This document shows positions 1 to 6,897 of a stretch of 9,509 nucleotides of DNA, piece after piece. The notes under the pieces are model-generated. The model saw only the letters and a program-made list of their open reading frames with translations, did no database searches and was not told the DNA's origin. Origin of the DNA: Cytophagales bacterium (GTDB lineage Bacteria; Bacteroidota; Bacteroidia; Cytophagales; Cyclobacteriaceae); contig DNTA01000304.1 in NCBI GenBank assembly GCA_003500135.1, forward strand, positions 1 to 9,509. The letters run 5' to 3'. A program made the translations under genes and the position numbers. The first letter of the stretch is position 1. The number at the start of each line of letters is the position of its first letter.

Positions 1-300
1 AATACTATTGGTTTGCAGTATTTGAAGGTGTTGTACGCCTATGAAATAGTATATGCCGCCGAAAAACAGATTTATCAGTAAGTATGACAACACAACTAAA
101 AAATTGAATGAAGTCCAGTTGATAGTGATCAGAAAATGAAATATGCTGAAATGCTCGAAAAAGGAAAGGCCGGTTTTACCTGTATTCAAAGCGCCATTTT
201 GATTGATCAATCGCTCCGGTTGGTTACTGGCATCAGCGCCAAAACCACTGTCTGTGTATTCCTTAATTCTTTTTATGAATTCATTTACATTGAAAGCCAT
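1..300 (-). CDS. Inward-rectifier K+ channel (KirBac-like), N-terminal part, cut by window edge
   Basis: The complement reads 100 open codons from ATG at 300 to base 1 without a stop, so the 3' end lies outside the window. An in-frame TAA at 313-315 and the absence of another ATG fix the start. The order of parts matches bacterial Kir channels: a polar N-terminus (about 1-40) with an N-Q-N-G-x-x-N-T-G-K-T-G stretch, an amphipathic slide helix at about 45-62 (FFEHFSIFHFLITINW), then the first membrane helix at about 65-88 (FNFLVVLSYLLINLFFGGIYY), close to the usual 'N-L-L-F-A' pattern of Kir outer helices. The pore loop with the selectivity filter, the inner helix and the cytoplasmic immunoglobulin-like domain would lie to the left and cannot be checked. 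The family forms tetrameric potassium channels in the inner membrane. The gene diverges from the secreted-protein gene at 430. Family assignment is from remembered sequence patterns. Confidence 0.8.
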   Translation of the reverse strand, partial: MAFNVNEFIKRIKEYTDSGFGADASNQPERLINQNGALNTGKTGLSFFEHFSIFHFLITINWTSFNFLVVLSYLLINLFFGGIYYFIGVQHLQILQTNSI

Positions 301-371
301 ATCGATTATGCTTTATAGAAAGGGAAATGTTGAAGGTATTTTATGAAATATTTACAGCGCTAAGAATGTTC

Positions 372-400
372 CTGGTGTCTTATGTGTTAAATTACACCAG
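372..400. repeat. 7-bp inverted repeat in divergent promoter region
   Basis: CTGGTGT (372-378) and ACACCAG (394-400) are perfect inverted copies separated by 15 bases. They lie between the divergent Kir-channel gene and the secreted-protein gene at 430. There is no T-run, so a terminator is unlikely; an operator is possible. Directly beside it, 401-408 on the minus strand reads TACTTTTG, which fits the Bacteroidota -7 element TAnnTTTG, but there is no TTG at the expected distance. A 7-bp repeat can arise by chance. Confidence 0.25.
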
Positions 401-429
401 CAAAAGTAAGTCACTAAAATAATAAATCT

Positions 430-828
430 ATGAGACCAATTGTTCTATTAACCGTTCTCATCATATTTCTGGTATCAGGCCAAAAAGCTTTGGCACAAAA
501 GTATTACAATAAAGAAGAGAGTAAATTAACTCAAAAGAAATGGGTGGTTTTAAAAAAGAAAGGGAAAAGTGAATATTTTGAGACCGGTGAGGAGTTCAGT
601 TTTGATGTCGACAGGCGTTTTATCTATAAAAGGCACAATTTTGATATTATCTCAGGTAAATGGACACTTAACGGCAATCAATTAATTCTCGTGATTGACT
701 CCCATCCTGACATGGATATGAACGACAGAAAGAAAATCCCGCAGGAGTTTAAAGTGATAAAACTCAAAAAAGATGAAATGGTATTGAAATATAAGCTGGA
801 TAAAAAGGGAAAAATTGGTTTGATTTAA
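430..828 (+). CDS. Small secreted protein of unknown function, possibly lipocalin-like
   Basis: The product has 132 residues. Residues 1-22 form a typical signal peptide: Arg2, a hydrophobic core (IVLLTVLIIFLV) and an A-L-A-Q end, so cleavage after Ala22 is likely. There is no lipobox cysteine, so the mature chain of about 110 residues should be soluble in the periplasm or secreted. It is lysine-rich and alternates short strands with charged turns, with W38, a G-K-W-T-L-N-G-N-Q-L motif at about 75-84 and a closing K-x-x-x-M-V-L-K-Y strand. The strand-turn pattern with G-K-W-x-L resembles small Bacteroidota proteins called lipocalin-like, but I do not recognise a precise family and infer no ligand. 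The start is the only ATG able to give the signal peptide; its leader is AT-rich without a Shine-Dalgarno sequence, normal for this phylum. It stands alone and is followed by a hairpin terminator. Confidence 0.75.
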   Translation: MRPIVLLTVLIIFLVSGQKALAQKYYNKEESKLTQKKWVVLKKKGKSEYFETGEEFSFDVDRRFIYKRHNFDIISGKWTLNGNQLILVIDSHPDMDMNDRKKIPQEFKVIKLKKDEMVLKYKLDKKGKIGLI

Positions 829-836
829 AAATGACA

Positions 837-876
837 GGCACTATGCCATAAGGATACCCGCGGCATAGTGTTTTCG
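837..876. terminator. Probably bidirectional terminator between convergent genes
   Basis: CACTATGCC (839-847) and GGCATAGTG (862-870) form a perfect 9-bp stem with a 14-base loop. On the plus strand TTTT follows directly (871-874) and would end the secreted-protein transcript. On the minus strand the stem is followed, six bases later, by a run of five T, so it can also serve the lipoprotein gene that ends at 895. Confidence 0.65.
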
Positions 877-894
877 TGCCTCATCAAATAGTTA

Positions 895-2151
895 TTACAG
901 ACAATCCTCATTCATTGAGCCGGGTGAACCGAAATCGCCCGTATTGAATGAAATGGTAGATGCACACCAGTTTGATCCGATTTGAGCATCATTAGCGGTT
1001 AAAAAATCGGGATCCAACGAAATGCTGGCACCATCTGCTGATGGAAAACCGGTTGAATAATCAACAACACTTATTACAGAGCCGTCAGTCCCATCGCTTC
1101 CGTAAGTATATAAAGCGATTTCAGCTCCGGTATTATTCAAAGAAAGGTCTGATCCGTAGACGTAATCAACCTGATCGTTGGCCGTATTACTTCTTGACAA
1201 AACAGCAAACCCACCTGGCTGTATTTCTACACTCGCATTAATAGTGTGTACCGGTGACTGGTCTTTCCAGATGACCAGGTTATTAATATCAATCATTTGA
1301 TTAGTAGTATTGTACAACTCAATCCATTCACCATCTGTGTCAGATAATGCGGTTGGGTTATACATGATTTCAGAAATTATAATTGATCCATCCATTGGCG
1401 GACCGCCATTATCATCTGTAATAAGCACTTCTTCCTGAATCACACTTTCGTCTACTTCAATGGAAATTGAGGTGCTCGAAAGTGGATCAGTAGCATCTAC
1501 AGTAACTGTGTATTGATGGCCTGCTTCTGCTTCAAGATTACCCGAAATCGTCTTCATATCACTTCCCCCACTGGGCAGATCATAAGTAAGTTCAGCTGTA
1601 ATGGCTAATGTGCCCGGCATAAAATAACCGGTACGCGTTTCAGTTGAAGAGTAAGTGATGGACTCATTACCTCGGGAAACAATGGTTTGATAGTCGCTAA
1701 AAGTTTGTAATACACGATCGCTGTATTGTATGACCAATAAAGCATTGGCAAGTGAACAGGGTACCAAAACCTGCCGATTTTGTCCTGCTGTCAATGTCAC
1801 CGTTGGGCTTTGCCCCCAAAATTCAGGATTTTCGAAAGCGACGGGAAGTTGGTTGGGTGAGTAAGCAACTACATAGTACTCTCCCGGAGCTAAGGGAACA
1901 GGGTTAGGCGCCTCTAATGCTGAGGCAAAAGAAGCCTCTAATGTACCATCAGATTGATATACTTCAACTACAAAATCGTCGGTATTAACCGCAGTTGTTC
2001 GCCCTTCCTCAACTGTAATACTAGCGCCCACATCGATGTTTAAATGAGCGCTGGAACTTATTTCAGGTTCCGGTTGAGGTTCGCAGGCAAATAGGATCAG
2101 TATTAATAACGAAATGATTAAATGGTTGGCATAGTTTAGTTGTTTGCTCAT
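895..2151 (-). CDS. Lipoprotein with DUF4493-like region and lamin-tail domain
   Basis: The product has 418 residues. Residues 1-23 are a lipoprotein signal peptide with a hydrophobic core (LIISLLILIL) and lipobox L-F-A-C, giving lipidated Cys23, followed by an acidic Pro/Glu stretch. Residues about 35-235 match the DUF4493 pattern of Bacteroidota lipoproteins: D-F-V-V-E-V-Y-x-S-D-G-T, L-A-P-G-E-Y-Y-V-V-A-Y-S, a C-S-L-A-N-A block with Cys132, T-G-Y-F, and a G-H-Q-Y-T-V-T-V-D strand. An acidic linker leads to a lamin-tail domain (LTD, about 257-375) beginning I-I-S-E-I-M-Y-N-P and D-G-E-W-I-E-L-Y-N, the hallmark of that immunoglobulin-like fold. The C-terminus has the usual D-F-G-S-P-G-S-M-N ending, with Cys396 and Cys417 possibly paired. 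The protein is probably held at the cell surface or outer membrane and may bind another protein or a polymer; the actual role is unknown. It is a single-gene unit with its own promoter at 2218-2248. Confidence 0.88.
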   Translation of the reverse strand: MSKQLNYANHLIISLLILILFACEPQPEPEISSSAHLNIDVGASITVEEGRTTAVNTDDFVVEVYQSDGTLEASFASALEAPNPVPLAPGEYYVVAYSPNQLPVAFENPEFWGQSPTVTLTAGQNRQVLVPCSLANALLVIQYSDRVLQTFSDYQTIVSRGNESITYSSTETRTGYFMPGTLAITAELTYDLPSGGSDMKTISGNLEAEAGHQYTVTVDATDPLSSTSISIEVDESVIQEEVLITDDNGGPPMDGSIIISEIMYNPTALSDTDGEWIELYNTTNQMIDINNLVIWKDQSPVHTINASVEIQPGGFAVLSRSNTANDQVDYVYGSDLSLNNTGAEIALYTYGSDGTDGSVISVVDYSTGFPSADGASISLDPDFLTANDAQIGSNWCASTISFNTGDFGSPGSMNEDCL

Positions 2152-2217
2152 AGCTATTATTGTTTTTGGTTGGACATAAAGGGGGAAGTGGAAAACACAA
2201 CACTACCCTCATGAAGA

Positions 2218-2248
2218 TAAATTTAAATATTATCATGTAATAACGCAA
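2218..2248 (-). promoter_or_regulatory. Bacteroidota-type promoter for the lipoprotein gene
   Basis: On the minus strand a TTG (2248-2246) is followed after 20 bases by TAAATTTA (2225-2218). This fits the TTG / TAnnTTTG arrangement used by the Bacteroidota primary sigma factor, except that the last base of the -7 element is A instead of G. The predicted start of transcription lies about 60 bases before the ATG at 2151, giving an AT-rich leader. Confidence 0.5.
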
Positions 2249-2298
2249 TCATTCATGCGGCATTTTTTATCGTTATAAATACATGTAGATGAGCAAAA

Positions 2299-2330
2299 AA
2301 ACAGGGCATCCCTTGGAGGATGCCCTGTTT
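2299..2330 (-). terminator. Strong intrinsic terminator of the isocitrate dehydrogenase gene
   Basis: AAACAGGGCATCC (2299-2311) and GGATGCCCTGTTT (2318-2330) form a perfect 13-bp stem with a 6-base loop. On the minus strand it ends in an uninterrupted run of T (complement of 2295-2301). It begins 26 bases past the stop codon of the isocitrate dehydrogenase gene and insulates the lipoprotein promoter downstream. Confidence 0.9.
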
Positions 2331-2355
2331 CATAAAATTTCTACAAAAGAATTAT

Positions 2356-3798
2356 TTATTCTCCCTGACCCAGGGAATAACCTAATTCACCATCAAATGT
2401 ATAAAGGTTTTCAGTTTTAATGATATCAAACCCGAGGTCCAAAATCCTTTTTTGCAGGTCCATGATTTGTAAAGGGGTAAGCGTGGCCCCTTGCGTTTCA
2501 GGTACAAACCTGCAGCGCCAGTGATCTGTGCAGAAAGTTTCCGGCATACCTTCCGGGTACACTTTTACACCACGGTTCGTGATCATTTTCAGCTTGATAC
2601 CGTCGCCATTTGACTTTGATAAATGATCTCCAATGGAATTCGGTTTCCTGCCATCTTCGTCCCAATCTATAAATACATCGATACCTACGAGTTCTTTTTT
2701 GGCTTTTTTCCTCTCTTTGAGCTTAATGTCTTTTACACCGGCCTCAAATTTCACCGCTCGCAATTTAGAGGGTTGCTTATCCAAGCGAACAATTACTTCT
2801 TTTGCAAACTCGCTACACCATACCTTTCGATCGGAATCTTTGCCATAAATATCGCTGGTATGAATACCATCTTCAATGGTTTTTAACCATGCATTTTGAA
2901 TTTTCTCAGCAACATCTATCTGTCCAATGTGCACAAGCATCATGACGGCAGCATTAATTAACCCGGAAGGATTAGCGATATCTAACCCGGCAATATCCGG
3001 CGCTGAACCATGGATAGCTTCAAACATAGCCACTTCAGAACCGATATTGGCAGATCCTCCAAGGCCAACAGAGCCTGTTACTTGTGCTGCAATGTCAGAG
3101 ATGATATCCCCATAAAGGTTTTCTGTCACTATTACATCCAGTTTATGCGGGCTGTCGGCTATGATGGCAGACCCGATATCAATGATCATATGATTGGTTT
3201 CAATTTCCGGGTATTCCTTAGATACCTCATCGAAGATCTTGTGAAAAGTACCGTCGGCCAATTTCATTATGTTGTCCTTGGTCATACACGTCACCTTTTT
3301 CCTGCCATAAGCTTTGGCATACTCAAAAGCAAATCGAATGATCTTCTCTGAACCCGGGCGGCTGATCAACTTCAGGGTTTGTACTACTTCGTCCGTTTGT
3401 CTGTGTTCAATACCGGCATAAAGATCTTCCTCGTTTTCCCTGATGATCACCATGTCGGTAAGTGGGTGATTGGTTTCAACATATGGAAAAAATGACCGGC
3501 AAGGCCTGACATTCGCATAAAGTCCTAAGGTTTTGCGCGTGGTGACATTTAGTGATTTCACACCGCCACCCTGAGGAGTTGTAATAGGAGCTTTTAGAAA
3601 CACTTTGGTAGACCTGAGTGAATCCCATGCTTCCTGAGGCATTCCTGATGATATTCCCTTTTTATAAACTTTTTCACCAATTTCAATTACTTCTGTTTCG
3701 ATTTGTGCACCGGCAGCAAATAAAACATCAAGCGTAGCTTGCATGATTTCCGGCCCAATGCCATCTCCATATGCGACTGTAACCTTTCTTTTTGACAT
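2356..3798 (-). CDS. icd: Isocitrate dehydrogenase, long form with C-terminal extension
   Basis: This 480-residue cytoplasmic enzyme oxidises and decarboxylates isocitrate to 2-oxoglutarate in the citric acid cycle. The N-terminal G-D-G-I-G-P-E motif is at 11-17. The isocitrate site is complete by comparison with E. coli Icd: Ser82, Asn84, Arg88, Arg98, Arg120 and Tyr127, Lys174 from the partner subunit, and metal ligands Asp207, Asp231 and Asp235 (N-L-Y-G-D-I-I-S-D). The cofactor loop is H-G-S-A-P-D-I-A-G (263-271). Residues from about 345 to 480 form an extra C-terminal domain absent from the 416-residue E. coli enzyme and typical of the roughly 480-500-residue Rickettsia/Thermus-like group. 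Asp268 and Ile269 replace the NADP-binding Lys344 and Tyr345 of E. coli, so NAD use is likely although relatives are often labelled NADP-dependent. The gene is transcribed alone, with a strong terminator at 2299-2330; I see no clear promoter consensus upstream. Confidence 0.95.
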   Translation of the reverse strand: MSKRKVTVAYGDGIGPEIMQATLDVLFAAGAQIETEVIEIGEKVYKKGISSGMPQEAWDSLRSTKVFLKAPITTPQGGGVKSLNVTTRKTLGLYANVRPCRSFFPYVETNHPLTDMVIIRENEEDLYAGIEHRQTDEVVQTLKLISRPGSEKIIRFAFEYAKAYGRKKVTCMTKDNIMKLADGTFHKIFDEVSKEYPEIETNHMIIDIGSAIIADSPHKLDVIVTENLYGDIISDIAAQVTGSVGLGGSANIGSEVAMFEAIHGSAPDIAGLDIANPSGLINAAVMMLVHIGQIDVAEKIQNAWLKTIEDGIHTSDIYGKDSDRKVWCSEFAKEVIVRLDKQPSKLRAVKFEAGVKDIKLKERKKAKKELVGIDVFIDWDEDGRKPNSIGDHLSKSNGDGIKLKMITNRGVKVYPEGMPETFCTDHWRCRFVPETQGATLTPLQIMDLQKRILDLGFDIIKTENLYTFDGELGYSLGQGE

Positions 3799-4147
3799 TT
3801 TTAGTGATTTATTTTACCCTTAATTGATTTTGGCACGAAATTAAGCAAAATATGTTCATTGTGGTACAAGCAGGTATTTTTTTGCCATATCATGAATTTT
3901 AAACTTAAAAAGCGTAAAACTTGTTCAACAGGTATCAAAATAAAACCGGTGGCCACTTCTTAAAAAAGCAAAACTAGTTTGAATTAGCGCTATTTCACGA
4001 ATAAATATTAAGAACTAATTGTGAATCGAATAAATTACGGTTTTCTATACGCAATACGCTTTCAATTACATATTTTTGGTATCGGGTGATTTTTTAAGCC
4101 ATTGGGACTACAAATATTTTGACGGAACTATCCAAACAAATTTTAAA
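3799..4147. other. Gene-free AT-rich region between divergent icd and sensor pseudogene
   Basis: About 350 bases with stops in all frames and no RNA gene that I can recognise. It should hold the icd promoter (reading left) and the old promoter of the sensor pseudogene (reading right). For icd the best -7 candidate is TATTTTG (minus strand, 3852-3846), one base short of the consensus, with a TTG only 14 bases upstream, so it is not convincing. A palindrome GTGGCCAC lies at 3949-3956 without other context. Confidence 0.5.
4071..4078 (+). promoter_or_regulatory. Possible relic -7 promoter element of the sensor pseudogene
   Basis: TATTTTTG matches TAnnTTTG exactly and lies about 70 bases before the signal-peptide coding stretch of the propeller pseudogene. 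No TTG stands at the usual 19-23 bases upstream, so the match may be chance or a decayed promoter. Confidence 0.3.
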
Positions 4148-5333
4148 TTGATCCTGGGCATTGTTTTGTGTACAGGAACAGGTATTGCCCAGACTGCCTC
4201 AAAGGGTAATGGTGAACTGGGAATCCCCGGAAAACATTCATGACTTTGCAGAAGATCAACACGGCTTGCTTTATGTTTTAAGCGATCAGGCGCTTCATAA
4301 TCTTTACGGTAATAACCTAAGCGTACTTGCTGACTCTTCGCTAAAAATGGATGCTATGCAAGGAATATTGCCACAATCGAAAGACAAATTATCACTAATA
4401 CCCTCCGATGGATTTCCACTTCAGTACGACTTGCAGAATGATGAAATCCTTATGCTGGCGAATAATAAGCGACTTTTAGCCATTCCGAGTTATGTGTTGT
4501 ACTCAGCGAATAAAACAATCTGGCTGGGAAGTCTACAGCAAGGTTTGCTGAGGTTTAAAAATGGTCAGATAAAGAAAATAGTTTTCCCCGATGCTGCATT
4601 GAGCAAAAATTTCGGTTCAGTCAGTGGGCTAAACATGGATGCCCAGGGGGCTTTGTGGTTGTTAAGCCAAAATGGTCACATCGCAGTTTTTGACAAGGAC
4701 ATGGGGCTGAAACATTTTTTCCATATACGCGACGCATTTTCAAAGTATGCTACCTTTTGGCCAAGGATATTAAAGCTCAACAGAAATAATATGTCAATTC
4801 TGCCAAATAGCTCTAATATCATAAATGTATTAACAGAAGATTATTCGCAGGAACGGCTAAAAATTATGGAAGTGGATAGTCTGGAAGTGTTGGAAATGAA
4901 GAACATTACTGATGTAGCCGTCGATGAGGAGCAAGATCTTTGGATTGGATCCCGGGAAAATGGGTTGTGGAAGTAAGAAATGCAAACCCAAAGGATCAAT
5001 TTTATTCCATTTAACAATACTATTGAACATGAGGCCAATTCTCCTGAAATAACCTCACTTTACAGAGATAAATGTGGTGCAATATGGATTGTTACCGGTG
5101 AAAAGGGGACATTCAAGGCTGATCCTAATCAGAAAGATTTCAACAGCCTGAGAACCATCATCACCGTTGATTCTACTTATCTGGTTCAGGGTATTACATT
5201 AATGGTAGAGCATCCCAATGGATCGATTTGGATGGGCGCTTCAGGGCAAGGATTGTTCATTTATTATCAGCAAACCTCCAAAGCTGTTCGTTTGGCTACC
5301 GATGCAAAGAGACCTAATCAATTAAGTAACTGA
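4148..5333 (+). pseudogene. Broken propeller sensor gene (two-component regulator propeller type)
   Basis: The encoded protein was a periplasmic sensor built from propeller blades. A signal-peptide stretch (FKLILGIVLCTGTGIAQ) is readable from about 4142, in a frame that has no ATG; the first possible start is TTG 4148, so the original start seems lost. A +1 shift in the GGG at 4204-4206 moves the frame to the next stretch. From 4207 at least six blade-like repeats follow, several with the G-x-(L/I)-W-(I/L/M)-G core: T-I-W-L-G-S-L-Q-Q-G-L-L (from about 4507), A-L-W-L-L, D-L-W-I-G-S-R-E-N-G-L-W, A-I-W-I-V-T-G and S-I-W-M-G-A-S-G-Q-G-L-F. A TAA at 4974-4976 interrupts the frame, which continues without a shift to 5333. 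Homology stops there, where the transposase remnant begins. Intact relatives carry further blades, a Y_Y_Y domain, a membrane helix and signalling domains; all are missing. ATG 4161 opens the frame but is not a natural start. Confidence 0.8.
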
Positions 5334-5823
5334 TGTTACGCACTTTCAAAATTAAGTTTAGGGTGTTAACCTGAGACATAACGGCCATGATTGATGATTA
5401 ATTATAGGACTATTATACGGATTATTTAATTACTTCCACCGGGCAAACCAGTTGTACGGGCCTGTCCCGGATACTGGGACGCCATATAAGTCAAGATAAG
5501 TTGACCAGGTTTTTATCTAGTGAAGATTTTAGCAGCAAGGCATTATGGTCGTTGGCCAAGTCAACGATTCGAGCTATTGAAATGGAAGAGGGCATAATTG
5601 TATTTGATAATTCGATGGCAGAAAAGCCCTATGCCGATGAGAATGAATTGATCTGCTGACAGGCCTTTATATAGATCGAGGGGATATGGCCATTCCGGCT
5701 TGTTATGATTTGATCAAGAAAGATATTGTCAAAGAGGATGGAAAACGCCTGAGCGCTAAGGGCAAGGATCAGCGGATGCGGGAGTGTGTTACGGGAAATA
5801 TTGCATTCATTAAAATACTGAAA
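5334..5823 (+). mobile_element. Remnant of an insertion sequence with DDE transposase
   Basis: Blade homology of the upstream pseudogene ends at about 5330 and transposase homology starts at about 5408, so the left end of the element probably lies between 5325 and 5345 (TGATGTTACGCAC...). The 3' part, with the remaining catalytic residues and the right end, is gone: transposase-like sequence reaches about 5820, directly against the kinase start at 5824. No matching right inverted repeat is visible in the window, so the left boundary is an inference. Confidence 0.6.
5408..5820 (+). pseudogene. Truncated DDE transposase (IS4/IS701-like, Bacteroidota type)
   Basis: The first part, 5408-5656 in one frame, reads D-Y-Y-T-D-Y-L-I-T-S, then T-G-L-S-R-I-L-G-R-H-I-S-Q-D-K-L-T-R-F-L and I-V-F-D-N-S-M-A-E-K-P-Y-A-D-E-N-E-L-I. 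This matches the N-terminal half of Bacteroidota DDE transposases whose relatives read I-V-F-D-D-T-x-x-E-K-P-Y-T-D-E-N-E; the Asp of F-D-N is probably the first catalytic residue. There is no start codon: a TAG at 5405-5407 precedes the segment. The frame ends in TGA at 5657-5659, and homology resumes one frame over with L-T-G-L-Y-I-D-R-G-D-M-A-I-P-A-C-Y-D-L-I-K-K-D-I-V, so about 13-15 residues (the usual W-H-Y-D-H segment) are deleted. The second segment ends at N-I-A-F-I-K-I-L, before the D-S-W-F block of relatives. About a third of the protein remains. Family naming is from memory. Confidence 0.75.
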
Positions 5824-6897
5824 ATGTTGTCTAATAAAAATCTGGGGTATTTTATAATTGCCGGGGTCTGCCTGATGGCCGCACTCATTTTAGTACAGGT
5901 CCACTGGGCCCGGCAGGCCTTAAAGGCCAACCAGGAAAACTGGAAACAGCAAGTCAAAGAACAACTTTATCTGTTTGGAAACGACATTCTCATTTCGAAA
6001 AATCAAGGCCGCACTCCAAGGGTATTACCAATCTCAAATCAGCATTACCGCATTAAACTGGCCACAAAAGCCTCAGTGGAGGAAATTAAAAAAGCTCTGG
6101 GCAAGAACCTTGCACCCTTCACCGATCAGAAATACAATTGGTCATTGATCGATATAGCAGAGGGCTCATTGGTTTTTGTGAACACGTCGCTAAGTCGCGC
6201 ATTAGCGCTAACGCATCTAAATACTATCCAAAAAGATATTGCTATTACATTTCCCGATCAGAAATGGGCGGTGGCTCAAAGTATGGATACGTGGTGGTTG
6301 AGTAGTATCATAGTGGTTTTGTTGGTGGGTTTCTTTGGGATAGCGCTTTATCGCGTTCTAAAAGAAAAACGCCTGAAAGAAGTGAGGGAGGATTTTATCA
6401 GCAACATGGCGCATGAGCTAAAAACACCGGTATCCGGAATTCAACTGGCAATGAAAGTTTAGCGCGATCATTCCAGGCCGATGGATGAGGCTACACGAGA
6501 CCGTTATTATGAAGCGCTGGATAGGGAAAGTCAAAAATTGCGGAAACATATCAATCAGGCGCTTGATTGGTCGTTTACATCAAAAAAGGAGTTCCCCTTG
6601 AAATTTGAAGCCTTAGATATGCGTGCGCTACTGAATGAAGCTGTAGATCGCTTTTTAATCAGGACCAAAGGAAAAGGAAAGGTCAAAATGGCTATTCAAA
6701 AGATAAACCGACAGGTCAGAGGGGATATATTCCATCGGTTTTTCAGAGCGCCGCAACCGGTTTCAAACGGCCAAAACGGGCACGGTTTAGGTTTGTATTA
6801 TACCTCAAGGGTCATCGATGCACATCACGGCAGGATAGATGTGGAAACCCAGCCGGAAAAAGGTACCTCAATGAAAATATTTTTGCCCTATGCCTGA
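5824..6897 (+). pseudogene. Broken membrane sensor histidine kinase
   Basis: Numbering starts at ATG 5824 (M-L-S-N-K-N-L-G-Y-F), the first residue of a normal kinase N-terminus; codons before it in the same frame (from 5686) belong to the transposase remnant. Two membrane helices (about 9-27 and 158-177) flank a periplasmic domain of about 130 residues without a recognised fold. The H-box is I-S-N-M-A-H-E-L-K-T-P with His197. TAG at 6460-6462 stops the frame after residue 212. The same frame continues through the rest of the dimerisation helices (Y-Y-E-A-L-D-R-E-S-Q-K-L) to 6897. In the ATPase domain the N box and the D-x-G-x-G (G1) box are absent: the text jumps from Q-V-R-G-D to I-F-H-R-F-F-R-A-P near 6715-6732, an in-frame loss of roughly 50 residues. 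The F box and the G2 box (G-H-G-L-G-L-Y-Y) remain. The protein could not bind ATP normally. It overlaps the response-regulator start by 8 bases, so the pair was an operon. Confidence 0.85.

Noticed and set aside
136..318. A 60-residue frame on the plus strand
   Set aside because: It is antisense to the Kir-channel coding sequence, which has a clear family pattern on the other strand.
2063..2248. A 61-residue minus-strand frame overlapping the lipoprotein start
   Set aside because: It is out of frame with the well-supported lipoprotein signal peptide and covers its promoter.
2623..3351. Several plus-strand frames of 60-113 residues inside the isocitrate dehydrogenase gene
   Set aside because: They are shadows of the icd gene, whose active-site residues are all present on the minus strand.
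3949..3956. Palindrome GTGGCCAC as an operator
   Set aside because: An isolated 8-bp palindrome is expected by chance and has no partner copy or promoter next to it.
4980..5333. A separate 117-residue protein starting at ATG 4980
   Set aside because: It is in the same frame as the preceding propeller segment, one codon after its stop, and continues the same blade repeats.
5686..6462. A single 258-residue kinase with a new cytoplasmic N-terminal domain
   Set aside because: The first 45 codons continue the transposase text begun upstream, and a normal kinase N-terminus starts at ATG 5824.
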